A DNA stretch of 64,000 nt from Schizophyllum amplum. Taxonomy: Eukaryota > Basidiomycota > Agaricomycetes > Agaricales > Schizophyllaceae. Location: positions 1 through 64,000 of the forward strand of contig VDMD01000031.1 in the NCBI GenBank assembly GCA_007026445.1, in the 5' to 3' direction. The position numbers were made by a program, and so were the translations under genes. Shown here one piece after another: positions 24,501 to 41,600 of the stretch (position 1 is the first letter of the stretch; each line of letters starts with the position of its first letter). The notes below the pieces were generated by a model. The model ran no database searches. It was not told where the DNA came from and saw only the letters and a list, made by a program, of their open reading frames with translations.

Positions 24501-24965
24501 GCCTTTACCCTGCGAGAATGTCAATAGGCGAGCCTGCACCATCATCGGTGTTGTGGGGATGCGAGTCTTGTCCGGATACGTGTACCTAGGAGCAGTTCAG
24601 GTATGGTACGCGTCCATATACGCGCACACCTACTGTCCATTGCGATCCATGTCTTGCGTCAACCCACACCGCACGACGGCCCACGGGCAGCGCCGGTCGG
24701 TCCCACATTTCTGCCAATGTATGTCGAACGGATCGTCGTCTTCCTCCCACTGGGACAGCGACTTGCTGCACATAAAGCAGGACACATTGTCGCGCTCGTC
24801 GTACGCGGGATCGTAGAAGAAGCCGGCCTCGGCGAGAGTGTGAGGGGTGGCTATATGCTTGGATTTGTGCGGCCATTTGGCGAGGACCGTCGAGGAGGGC
24901 TTATTGGGATTCTTGACGCGTTTTCCCTTCGCGAACGAGGCTTCCCGGAGCGCCAGGCATTCCAT
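21541..24965 (-). CDS. BIR1: BIR-domain protein of the BIR1/survivin type with a very long charged helix
   Basis: Two BIR zinc modules open the protein. The first runs from exon 1 (24,965 to 24,634) with LAEAGFFYDP ... CFMCSKSLSQWEEDDDPFDIHWQKC. The second is spread over three exons, with MAEGGFIYNP, LCVYCGTALSGWDSDDDP and HYKRG. Ser/Lys/Arg-rich regions with repeated GKGKSKG and RKSTRSR follow. Next is a roughly 200-residue run of Glu/Arg/Lys/Ala (EEEARLRAEE type, about 21,900-22,510) predicted to be a single stable helix. The C-terminus (EELDMTVEEWIRAQMD ... EQIRGTL) is compact. By family this is a chromosomal passenger complex subunit acting at centromere and spindle. One base appears missing near 23,543. 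Antisense hydrophobic frames over the helix are artefacts of its composition. Confidence 0.85.
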
Positions 24966-25230
24966 CCTGCTCGTTGACGCGATGGTTCAGATCAAATCAG
25001 AGTTACCGGCGCTTGGCAATGTGGCACGTGGTACGCGACGCACATGTGACCCATGTTTGTTCTCGTCAACGGACGCGCCGAACTTGGCATCGAATTTTTT
25101 GGACGCGTACTTCCGTTTATGTAGACAGATGGTTTCCAGATAATTACAGTAGATGGTGATCAAGTTGTTGTACCAGTAATGCCTCCCAAGTAATTTGTAC
25201 CAGTAATTTGTACCACAGATATCTTAGCGT
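24966..25230. other. Spacer between BIR1 start and ABC transporter end
   Basis: About 265 bp including a repeated gtaccagtaat/gtaccagtaattt motif at 25,169-25,215. It should contain the BIR1 promoter. No gene seen. Confidence 0.4.
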
Positions 25231-31071
<5,841 letters not shown>

Positions 31072-31791
31072 TGCGCGTCTCTATGGCGCAAACAAGGAAT
31101 GACGAACGCGCTGGCCGAGTTTTGTAGTGAGCCAGGGGCGGACTACGATCGAAGGGCTTAGTAATGTCACTATGAACAATCATTTCAAATATCGGTTCGC
31201 CTGCCGCAGAGTACAATGGGCTCCCCTATTGGGATCCATTGTACTGCCGGACTGATCGGCCACACCCGCTGCCAGTTCATCCAGTGACCTGGAGGTAAAT
31301 GACAGCCAGTGCAGAGCAGATATATCTTGCAGAGCATCCATAGGCTCTCCAGATCATAAAGCAGTCAGAATCTTCAACCGTCTCCGAGGAGCCACACTGA
31401 GCCTGGCCGCGCGCCATAATATAGAACAGTTGACGCTCAGCCACTTTCTTTGCCTTCCTAATGTCCATACGTACTGAGTACTGGGTAGCTCAGATATATA
31501 AGGCGGCGAGACGACCGCGATGCCCGCCTGACGAGTCACGACGTGCAACAGTACGCCCTTGGTGCCGTTGTTGTCGCAGGAGACGCACTATTGAAGAAGC
31601 AAGTACGTATGCTGTGGCAGCTCGGGCGGACAAGGACGATGCATTTTAGCTAAATAGAAGTGTCATGCAAAGTTCCAGGTTTAAGTGATAAATAACGCGG
31701 GCAATGTATGTTGAGAGACTGAGCTTGCAAAAGGAGGGCGATGGTCATTGGTCACCCGGTCCTGAAGGTAATCCATACATGATCCTGCAAA
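31072..31791. other. Spacer between ABC transporter start and DUF4246-B end
   Basis: About 720 bp that should include the ABC transporter promoter. It contains a short hairpin-forming inverted repeat (listed separately) and no supported gene. Open frames of about 60 codons show no motif. Confidence 0.45.
31211..31244. repeat. Short inverted repeat (hairpin)
   Basis: GTACAATGG at 31,211 is matched by its exact reverse complement CCATTGTAC ending at 31,244, and the intervening bases also pair partly (TCCC/GGGA). It lies upstream of the ABC transporter and may be a protein-binding or mobile-element remnant. Confidence 0.5.
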
Positions 31792-32610
31792 TCAGTGTTC
31801 GCTATACCGAGTCAGCGCTCGCGTTCCTTCGAGTGCTGACGATACATACCACATGTTGAACGTCTGAGGACCGAGCATTTGGTTTATCAGCTAAGGAGCA
31901 CTAAGACCTGGCCTGAATTCACTCACATGACTGAAAAGATCATCCTCGTCGAGCCCAGTAAACTGAGATTCAACGTCAGTACACCTATCACAGCTCTGCA
32001 CACCACACTCGCATCGTCAAAATCATCCTCATCGTCAGTCTCACCCCCATCGGGCAACCTAACGGTCCGCTCATTCATGAGTTCCTTGCGAGTTTGCAAC
32101 GCCTCTTCGCTACTCATAATCCCCGGCGTCAAAGCTATCTGCGCATCAACGAGCTCGACAGGCAGTTGCGCTAATCGGCTGTGGGGTGAAGACCTGGCAG
32201 TGTACATGGTATGCTTGAGCCAGACTTCCTGCTGCGGAGGCACTTCCGTGGCAGAGGGTATACGGCAACTGGGGTCGACGAGAAAGAATACGAGGATCCT
32301 GCGTACGCCGGGCCGGTGGGATTCGGTAAGCTCGAATGGAGAGACCTACGAGGGCACAGAAGGCGAGACTGTAAGTATGCATCCCGTTTGACAATGGCGC
32401 CCGACGTACTCTGTGCTGGTATAGGTTCGGAAAAGCGACGCAGCGTCCCGCCTTTGTGGCAACACTACCCACATCTTGCACGCATGGCCGGTCGCGTCTC
32501 AAACCATAGAGCGTCTTCATGCAATATGTATCGTCCTGCTGATGATACAGCGGCTCCGCAGTCGCTTGACGGAACGCCAACCGAGAGTCAGAAACGTTGT
32601 CCGAGTCGTA

Positions 32611-32648
32611 AGGTAGGCGACACACAAGATCGCGGTACGTCATGTGAT
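32611..32648 (+). repeat. Left terminal inverted repeat, 38 bp
   Basis: It starts AGGTAGGCGACACAC immediately after the TA duplication and matches the reverse complement of 35,715-35,752 at every position. Confidence 0.93.
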
Positions 32649-32922
32649 CTGGCGTGACGCACCAAATTGGGATTAATGAGCCGCGACGCGTCGCGTTTCT
32701 TGGACTTTAATGCCATAGTAAATTATCGCGCCCCCTTCTCGAAATTCGGCCTCCATCATTCTGTGGACATGATGGGTAAGAAACCCCCCCTGGTGAATTT
32801 CAACAGCTCAGGCTCTCGTGCGCCGACTAGATAGCCAATTACCACGGAGACGCGGTCAGTTCCCCTCACGACGCATCGCTCACGCCTCTCAACGTCTCCG
32901 TCCACGGTTCATACACCTCAGA

Positions 32923-35461
32923 ATGCCTAAACGGCCTCGGGGGGTGCTCTCCCGCATGAGCAACCTCGGTCTGAACGTCGGAAATGGTGTCAAACGCGTC
33001 CTCCAGCAACTGTCTCCCAGCAAAGCGCGTCACTCGCCACGCAAGAAGGCGCGACGCGAAGAAGACAGCGAGGACGAGAATGTGCGTGACCGTTCCTGGT
33101 GTTCTCGCGCGTCTTTCTCACCCAGCATTGCTGTGCAGCTGGACCCAAGCGTGCCGCAAGCCGCCGGCGACCATGACGAGGCGGGCACATGCGATCACGA
33201 CGTCTTCCTTGATCCCGAACCTGGTCTACCCACTAACGAGGGTGCCTCCTTCTATACTCTGGACTTCGGCCTTCCCCCATCTCCTCCCACGGACGCCCCG
33301 CCGACACTGCGGCAGCGAATGCGGCTCGCAGACATCACGGCAGAGCCGGACGACGCGTCGGACCGTGCCTCGATCACCACCATCTCACCGCCTCGCCCCC
33401 CTCACCCGCTCATTGCCGAGGATGAGACTCCAGATGACCTTGTCGACGCGGAGGACCTATTCGACCTCCGTGCCGGACCCCAGGAGTTGGAAGCGGACGA
33501 CCTACACGCTGCCGGTCTCGACCACCACCGTCCTTCACCCCCGCAATCCTTCCTGGATCGCATGAAGGCGCACTCCGAACGTCCTGGATACAAGCGCACG
33601 GCCCCCGACATCGCCGCCGCTCAGCGTGCGGCTCTGGACCTGGCAGAGAAGCTGCGCGGACCGACGCGCGGGAAGTGCCGCGGGTACAAGGTCCCAAACT
33701 TCGACAGGTACACGCGCCTCAAACTCGAGGCTATTCACGCGTTCTTGAACATGTACGCGAGCTTCAGCAGTGTCACGTATGGGAGGTGGTCCGCCTCTGC
33801 GAAGCAGACAGCGACGGCGGCAGGGAGGGGGGATTATTTCGCAGAGTGCGTGGCGCGCATGGCACGTCAATATATCGAGGATCGCAATGTACTTCCCATA
33901 AATCCGTTCGGGAAGTGGTCTACGAGCATGCTTGCAGATGAAGATCTGTCAAACGAGATTCTGCTGCATCTGCAGAGTCTGGGGAACAACATAACGGCCG
34001 AGAAGCTTGCAAACTACCTGCGGAGGGAGGATATTCGCGAGAAGTATCAAATCGGTGGCCATATATCCGTTCGCACGGCACAGCGCTACTTGTTTGAGCT
34101 TGGCTATCGGTAAGTTTTGGCACAGATGAAAGGCGAGCCATTTAACCATTGTAATATAGATTCACGAGTCCCAAGAAAGGACAGTACACGGACGGGCACG
34201 AGCGAGCAGACGTTGTGTACTACCGAGATCACGTTTATCTGCCGCGGCTCGCCCACCTTCAATCTCGCAGCATGGCTTGGGACAAGGACAATCAGCCTTT
34301 CTATGGTCCACTCAACGGGCGGCGCGTGATCATCTGGTACCACGACGAGACAATCTTCTACGCGCACGACCGCCGCCGCCGTGTATACTGCCACAAAGAC
34401 GCGCCAGCCAAACCTTACCAGAAGGGCGACGGCGTATCGTACATGGTTGCCGACTACGTTTCCGCGGACTTTGGCTGGCTGCGCGGTCCCAACGGCGAGC
34501 GCGCGCGGCGTACAATACGCCCGGGAAAGAACAGGGATGGCTACTTCACTGCAGCCGAGATCCAGGAGCAGGCGGAGGCTGCTATGGATCTCCTGGAAGC
34601 CCACTACCCCCAGTATGACCACGTTCTCATCTACGACAACGCTTCGACGCACTTGAAGCGCGCGGATAATGCGCTTTCCGCTCGCAAGATGCCCAAGAAC
34701 CCGTCGAAGTCCCTCGACAAGAATTTCCTGGTCGAAAAGACAAAGCGCGGCGACGATGGGAAGCCGGTATACGCGCCCGATGGATCTCTCGTCAAGGAGA
34801 AGGACTTCATGGAGGACGGTTGGTACGAAGTCGGCACGGGGCCGAACAAAGTTCGCCGCTCGCAGTCCTTATATTGGCCGCACCCGTTCAATCCGAGGGA
34901 GAAGGGGATCTTCAAGGGGATGGCCCAGATTCTATCGGAGCGCGGCTTGCACATCGACGCGAACAGACGGTATGAATGCCCGGGATTTAAATGCCCGCCG
35001 CCCGAAAAGGATTGCTGTTGCCGTCGCGCACTATATAACCAGCCGGACTTTACCAACGTAAAGTCTCTGCTCGAGCAGACTGTCGAGGCGCGTGGCTTCG
35101 AGCTTCTCTTCCTTCCCAAGTTTCACTGCGAGCTAAACCCCATCGAAATGTGCTGGGGATATGCGAAGCGTGTCTACCGTTTCAATCCGGAGTCGTCGCG
35201 CGAGGATGATCTCGCCAGGTATGCTCTCGAAGCGCTCGAGAGCGTGCCTCTGGACACTATGCGGCGGTAAGGGTCGAGTCTGCAATTCCCCTGTCTTAGA
35301 TCGCTGATTGAGCCTCTAGATTTGCGATGCGAACAGCCCGCTTCGGGGATGCATACCTAGTCTTCAATCTGAATGGGAAGCAGGCGGCTTGGGCAGCTAA
35401 GAAGTACAGTGGACATCGTGTAATATCCCCCAAGATCATGGAGGAACTCGACAATGCCTAG
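32923..35461 (+). CDS. DDE transposase with wide D-D-E spacing and cysteine-rich insert
   Basis: Three exons (32,923-34,109, 34,160-35,266 and 35,320-35,461) join in frame to 811 residues. The N-terminal third is acidic and Ser/Pro-rich. It is followed by a DNA-binding-like region with a helix-turn-helix pattern (ITAEKLANYLRREDIREKY ... SVRTAQRYLFELGY). The catalytic triad is read as D458 (WYHDETIFY), D555 (LIYDNASTH) and E725 (ELNPIEMCWGYAK), leaving 169 residues between the second and third. That interval holds a cysteine cluster, CPGFKCPPPEKDCCCRR, and a FLPKFHCE lead-in to the Glu. Introns have GTAAGT/GTAAGG donors. I chose ATG 32923 because upstream in-frame codons are non-ATG. I recall similar unnamed proteins being common in agaricomycetes, but cannot check this here. 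Confidence 0.85.
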
Positions 35462-35714
35462 TAATAGATCTTGTCCTCTCGGAAACGCGTTACAATCGAT
35501 CAAGCAGGTCATTTGAGCACGCTTTTGGAAGTCATTGGCTATCTAGATATTCAGGACTTCATGCTGCGAGCTGAAAACTCGCACAGGTAATCTGTAAGTG
35601 TTCTACTACAAAATGATGGTCTCCGATAGTCTATATACGAGCCTCATCCCAGGGTACGCGCGCTTAATGAGGTCGGGAAGACGCGTCTCGCCAAAAAAGG
35701 CTTGTGACCGTCAC

Positions 35715-35752
35715 ATCACATGACGTACCGCGATCTTGTGTGTCGCCTACCT
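35715..35752 (-). repeat. Right terminal inverted repeat, 38 bp
   Basis: It ends GTGTGTCGCCTACCT just before the TA at 35,753-35,754 and is the perfect inverse of the left repeat. Confidence 0.93.
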
Positions 35753-38017
35753 TAGTAGTAGATGAACGTCGAGACAATCCTCTCGTTCCACATTCCTGAG
35801 GTCATCCAGACAAGCTTCAGTATGAAATTCAAGCACAATAGCAAAAGCCCCTACCTTCTACATGCCACGTCCCGCCGCTGTACAACGGATTATCCGGCGT
35901 CAGCACGATATTCGCCAGCTTGACGATTACTTGGATAGTCCGCCCTTTCATGCTGAGGACGAACTTCTCCCGCTTCCCCAGCGCACCATCGTACTCCGGC
36001 GGCGCATCCGGCAGTGTCTTCGGCTGCCGCCCGTACCACGCCTCGAGCTCTTTATCGTCCAATTCCTCCTCAGGGTATGGCTGCCCAGCTTGTGACGGCC
36101 AGACACACGCTAGGCCCTTACTCGCGCCATACCAGCCCTTGCTCTTGATGACTGGCCCTACGCGCACGGGCATATCTTTACGGCGCAGGTCCGCGAGGAC
36201 TCGCTCCCACATCGGCACCGCGCGCGCCATGATCTGCTCGATGACGGGGACGAGCGCGCCCGCGTGTTCCGGCGCGATGTTGTTGATGTAAGACGACGCA
36301 AGGAACACACTGCCGTCGTTGCGTACGGCAAAGTCGGATGGCAGCCATTGAAAGCGCTGAGACACAAATCGCTCTAGAATCCCGGTGCCGTCGTCGTCCG
36401 CGCCAGGTGGTTCGAACGTATTGATTGTGCCGTCGGCCTGTTTGCCCAGCGATTTGCCGTACACAAGGGGATAGAGGGAAGGGTGAACGATGTCCAAGAC
36501 TTGTCCGTTCGAGCCGGGATGCCAATCCTTCTCCTCGTCCGGAACTTCTTCGAGGGGTTTGACCGCTGCCTGGAGCGCGGCGTGTAAGTCGTCCGGTATT
36601 AGCTCGTCGGAGCGCCAAATGCGGTCGTAGGGTCCGCACTGCGATCGAAATGTGTGAGTTGAGGGTCAGTAGTTGGATGACGCTACACACTTCGATTCCC
36701 GTCGCTTCATTGCGCAGCTCCGCGTAGTCCTCGAGCTCATCGAGCGTGTAGTTAATCTAAATTTAAAATTGCAGTGCGCAAGGAATTTACATGCGGTCAG
36801 CACACAGAGCAAATGCTGTGTCAGAGAACGCACCATATTGTCCGTCAGTCGCCATCGCTCCTCCACATCCTCTTGCTGTGCCTTCGCCTCTTCGAACCAC
36901 TTCTTGCGTATCTCAGGATCCTCGGCCTTTCGCCACCATTCGGGCTTTTCACGCAGGGTCTCAGAAAGCTGGTACATCCTCAGCTCAACGAGCTAAGCAC
37001 CGATGTATAGGTGTACATGCATACACATGCGCGGCAGCATAGGGAGGAAAGGGGAAATGAAGCAGAAGATCATCAGCACAATTTCCCCAGCACAAAACCA
37101 GCCACGTACCGCTCGCGGGGCCCACGTCCCCTCGCACTCCTCATCGTCTTGCGAGCGATCGATGTACGGATGCAGGAATGAGTCGTCAAACTCCTCGCGA
37201 TCCTCTCGAGCAAAAGGCATGCCAGTCCGTCGAAGATGAAGATAAGCTGGACTGGGGTGGTCAGGGGATTCGACGGCGCAGTGCTGAGGATTCAATATTC
37301 CCGATTCAACCAGCTAGACCGAAGAAGGCTTGCAGAAAGGACAATTTGTGCACGACCTTTATATGCGCCGGAAAGGGGGAAGCTATATGAGTCGTATTCC
37401 GCGATCCTTGCGATGAGGGCGTGGTAAGTAGTCGTACATGGTCTTCGGAAGACCGCTGCCAAGGGCCCAAGGCCCCGCCGGTTGCGGCAGGCGGCCGCGC
37501 TTCCGGAATCCGCGCGTCGAGTCACGATCAGGTGACCGCACGTGCTTTTTATTTCTCAACTCCAACTTCAAGACTCATCCTGGATTCCTACAAAAAGAAT
37601 AGTCAAACATGCATACCTATACGCTATAAAATCAAGTGTACAGCGTCGTAAGTAGTACACGGTACAATCTTCCTCAAGCCCGAGCTTCATGTCAACGAAA
37701 TCCTAACTCGGCCAACGCCCTCTTCGCCACCTGCACTTTCGCGTGCTCTTCACTATCCCCATGAGCCATTATGCTCACTCTGTTGATGATCACCGACGCA
37801 ATATATCCCTCCTACCGTGCGTAGTTCGTCAGTCATCCGTCATTTCGAATGTCGTAGACCACACTCACGCCTACTGGCTCGCACACGATAGACCTGGCGA
37901 CATTTCCGTCCAGATGATGAAGTGCTTCGAACCACGTCAAGGAGCAGAATAACAACGCGGGATACTGCTTGAGCAATCGGTAGTATATTGCCTGCGCTGC
38001 TGGCGTACCACGGGCTT

Positions 38018-38451
38018 TGTGGGAGCCTAGGGTCTCGCCGGTCAGTACTCCTTAAGCGCCGTGTCGAAGGCATTCTTTCTCTTCCTTTTCGTTTATCCAT
38101 TTCTCTTACTTTGCCTTGTTCTCCGCTTATGGTCGCCGGGCCGCACGCCGAGAGTACACGTGACTCGGCGCCGCGCGTCCCTACGGACTCATGTTCGAAT
38201 CGTGTACTTAGCCGATGTACTATTACGAATATCACATCTCTTCTTTTGCACTCATCCGAGTCGTCCCGCGGACTGCCCAGAGGGCGCGCGCTTGACGAGT
38301 AACTTGGCACGGAATCGGCCGTCCAAGTTAACGGTGAGCGGGCACGGAATCGGCCGTCCCGCCTCTGTTAGTTCTCGCCAAGGGCGACCACTCTGAGGAA
38401 CCGCTTCGTCTCCGTGTACGAATCCCTCCCCTACGACTCAGGGCTCCTACA
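38018..38451 (+). repeat. 5' LTR, 434 bp
   Basis: It starts TGTGGGAGCC and ends GGCTCCTACA, a short imperfect inverted pair at the LTR tips. It contains a CT-rich tract (38,073-38,130), likely the promoter/initiator zone. A 19-bp direct repeat GGCACGGAATCGGCCGTCC occurs at 38,306 and again at 38,341. Confidence 0.95.
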
Positions 38452-38636
38452 AAGTGGACACTGTGGGATCCACGGAGACCACAAGGAATTCTAAATTCTC
38501 AGCCAACTACATTCGAAATTTCGAATTCGTGAGTGCTACGTTTCTACTTCTGAACTGAAGCTCTTCAGCCGTTGCACCTGCACCGAGACACGAGGCTTGT
38601 ACTCTCCGCATACGTCACCTCACACGAGGAGCTGCC

Positions 38637-41600
38637 ATGAGTTTCTCACGAACGGGGGGCGACACGCCGCACGATGAGGACTCGTCCATCGCGGAAGTAT
38701 ACTCGCAGCTGCAAGAACAAGGAGCTACCATCTCGCCCTTGTCCGACAACGAAGAAGACGCTGATTCGCGCACCGCTACTCTCGAGTCAGTCCACCGCAT
38801 ACTGCATCTCGTCGAGGATGTCTCCGATATGCCCTATGAGACGATCTCCTATGACACGACCAGGAAACGAATGGACGCCATCATCCGAACGAAAGTTCTG
38901 GATAAGGAAGACATCGTGGACAAGGGAGTTCCGAGATCGGGACAGCGCGCGCGCTTCCAGCTCAAGGCGGGAACCCTGCATTTCATTAAGACGACCTTGG
39001 AGAGGATGCAGCAGGTCCTGGACGTGCTCGCACCAGCCGCGCAGGAGGACCTGAAGGCGGAAACGAAGCCTTGGCTCATCGACCCTAAGGACGCTATCGT
39101 GAACACGCTCTCCGGAGCGAATTCGCTAGTGGCGCTGCACTTGGCGTGGACGCAGCTCAGCTTGCGCTGTGCAGTCACGATGCAGCAGTATCGCAAGCTC
39201 CGCGAGTTGACGCAGGCGCACATCGACAAAGAGCCGCCGCGCGCTCGCATATCGCCTCTCACTACCCCGTCCGTCATCTACAGGGAGCTAGAGAACGTCA
39301 CGGGCGGCCCCGAGGAACAGCTTCGCTATCTAGCGGCGGCGGTACCCAGCTACGGGCTGCAAGAACCTCTGCGCTCCCGACCGCCTACGCCACTGGCGGA
39401 AGCCTTCCCGGATCGCGACGAGCAGTTCTACCCTGAGATCCAGTTCTGGGAGAAGGGAAAGCGACGCTCGATGCCGCCCGACCAACAAACTGGGAACCCT
39501 ACTCGATTGCCTCCTTTGTTCTCAGATAGGCCGCCGGCTCCTCGTGGTTTCGCAGCCGCACCGCCGCCTCATTTGGAACAGCCTCGCCCTAGCAGCGCGG
39601 CGCGGGGATGGGCTCCCAAGGGCAAGGATCCTGAGAAGACGCTCGAGTGGCGAAGGACGGTCAAGGACGATCCTCCAGTGGGGAGGGGCAGCAGCCCAAT
39701 TCGCAGCTGGCCGCCTCCCCCGAGTCAGTCCCGACGAGGATTGTTAGCAGGCGACTCTACCGCGACCGCCTACATGCCGCCGTACCCCGACGTTACGGAG
39801 TCTGTGACCGCCGCCTTCAGCCGGAAGTCAGCGCGGGAGGAAGGTTTCGCCAACCGAGACCGGGGCAGACCGACTACTCGCTTCGCCAGTTCTAGCGGCC
39901 GAATCCCCGAGACCAACCGAGGCGGTCGAGAGCCTCCGGGAACGGGGAGACCCCTCACCTCGCGCGCTCCGACCAGGAACCTCTCTGAACGCCGTGATAC
40001 GCGAGGGCAAGGGTACGCCTCAACGCAGTACGTGCCGTACACGGGAGACGACCAAGGAGGAGGATACGACGACCACGACCCTCCTGACCGCTCGGGACGA
40101 CGACCGGTCGTCGATCTCTCGGCCGAGCCCGACGACGAATGGATGCCCTACGGCTCGGTCGCCCCATCCATCCAGTCGATCTCGAAGCCTGAGACGGTCC
40201 CGTCTTGGGATGGCAGCCGGAAGACGGCCATCGAATATATGTGGTCGGTTCTGGAGCTCGCGGATGGAGGAGGGGACATGAGACGCGCCGTGGGCTACTG
40301 GCTATGGCGCCGCTTGGAGAAGAACAGCCCTATCCTGGAGTGGTACATGACGCTCTCCCCGGAACAGAAGGCGTACATGAAGAGGGATGCCTACAACTTC
40401 ATCGAGATAATCCGTCGGGACTACCTGGGCGACGACTGGATCAAGGAGTTACGAGCGACGTTCCCTCTGCAAACCTTCCGTGACGCCGAGCATCGCCACG
40501 AACGACCCAGCTCCTTCATCCACCGGAGGATCCTTCATTCGCGTGCGCTGGAGCTAGCCGACGGTAACTCGCCCGCCGAGATTCGACAAGTCCTGCTTAC
40601 CGCGCCGAACGAATGGAGCATTGTTTTGGTTCCCTCGTCGATACCGACTTCAGACGTTCTGAAAGCCCGCGCGATCCAGTTCGAAAAGCAACTCCTGGAC
40701 GTCACGGGAGCGGGCAAGGGCGCTGCGAACGAAGTCCGCTCGCAAGTCGTGTCTGTACTGAAGGACCTGGGAATCTCAGCGTCGGGCTCCCGAATGCGGT
40801 CGTACCAAAGGCCGTCGGCCTACGACGCGGAGTTGAAGGACGAGGACGCATATGTCCCTTCCGGGAGCGAGGAGACAGGAAGCGCTTCGAATCCCAGCCT
40901 GACAGTCTCAGCGTACAATGCTGTCGCGGCCCGGGAGCGTAAAAAGCCATTCACGGCGCACCCGTTCGCTAAAGCGGACCATGTGCGTAGCGCAAAGAAG
41001 CCGCCATCTCCTTGCCGCCCTTGCGGAAGTCCGTACCATTGGAACCGTGAGTGCCCGCACTGGGAGGAGTATCGGCAGCGACGTGCTAAGGAGAGCCATG
41101 TCGTGGACGCCGAGGAGCTAGAGGCCGAGCGAGAGTACGACGTAGCCTATCACTTGGCGCTGGAGAAGGATTTTGAATGGGCGACTCTGACACCACCTGG
41201 ACAAGAGGAGGAGGAGTATAAGACCCTGGAAGAATCAGAGGAAGAGCGACGGACGAGCTACGAAGTGCGTACTAGGAGTTTTGCGATGACTGTCGAGGAG
41301 ATTCCCGACGAGTATTGGCACGCGGGCGAGGTCCTGTCCGCGGACAGTCCGTATATCCTGGAAAGCATCTATGAGACCAGCGATAGCGAAGAAGTACCTC
41401 GGACGGGAGCAAGGAACGAGGTATTCAGCGCCGAGAAAAGCACGCCGGATGAAGAAGTAGCGCCGACGGATCGCCCACCGGACGTCCCGCCGGGTCCCCG
41501 ACCGTACGAGCCGTCTCGAGTGCGCTTACAGCCGAAGCGGCCTAAGCCGCCGGGCAAGGAGGCGCAGGACGTCTCCGTGCTGAGCACGAGAGGGCACCTC

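Larger units (their letters stand above)
32611..35752 (+). mobile_element. DDE DNA transposon (TA target, IS630-Tc1-mariner-like ends), 3,142 bp
   Basis: The element is bounded by perfect 38-bp terminal inverted repeats beginning AGGTAGGCGACACAC and flanked by TA on both sides (32,609-32,610 and 35,753-35,754). The empty site is known from DUF4246-A, where the matching exon has a single TA. It carries one intact spliced transposase gene. Identical repeats and an intact gene indicate a recent insertion. A TA duplication and an NPIExxW-like motif in the transposase point to the IS630-Tc1-mariner group, but the spacing of its catalytic residues is far outside the usual 30-40. Confidence 0.9.
31792..37295 (-). 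pseudogene. DUF4246 family gene, copy B, split by a DNA transposon
   Basis: The 5' part (37,295-35,755) runs from a poorly conserved N-terminus through PRA-LVELRMYQLS, CGPYDRIW, VLDIVHPSLYPLVYG, RFQWLPSDFAV, SSYINNIAP and GGTWHVEG. After an intron it enters the exon encoding MWNERIVSTFIYYY. That exon is cut within a Tyr codon by the 3,142-bp element at 32,611-35,752. It resumes at 32,608 with DSDNVSDSRLAFRQ, FPNLYQHRV, VPPQQEVW-like sequence and a final MCEH stop at 31,792-31,794. Removing the element and one TA restores the exon exactly as in copy A. Unlike copy A, no frame slips are needed in the 5' half, so the gene was probably functional until the insertion. Confidence 0.85.

Noticed and set aside
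35700..35760. Reading the repeat shared by 32,611 and 35,715 as a solo duplication of DUF4246 exon sequence
   Set aside because: Copy A lacks it, the two copies are inverted, and TA flanks both sides, which defines transposon ends.
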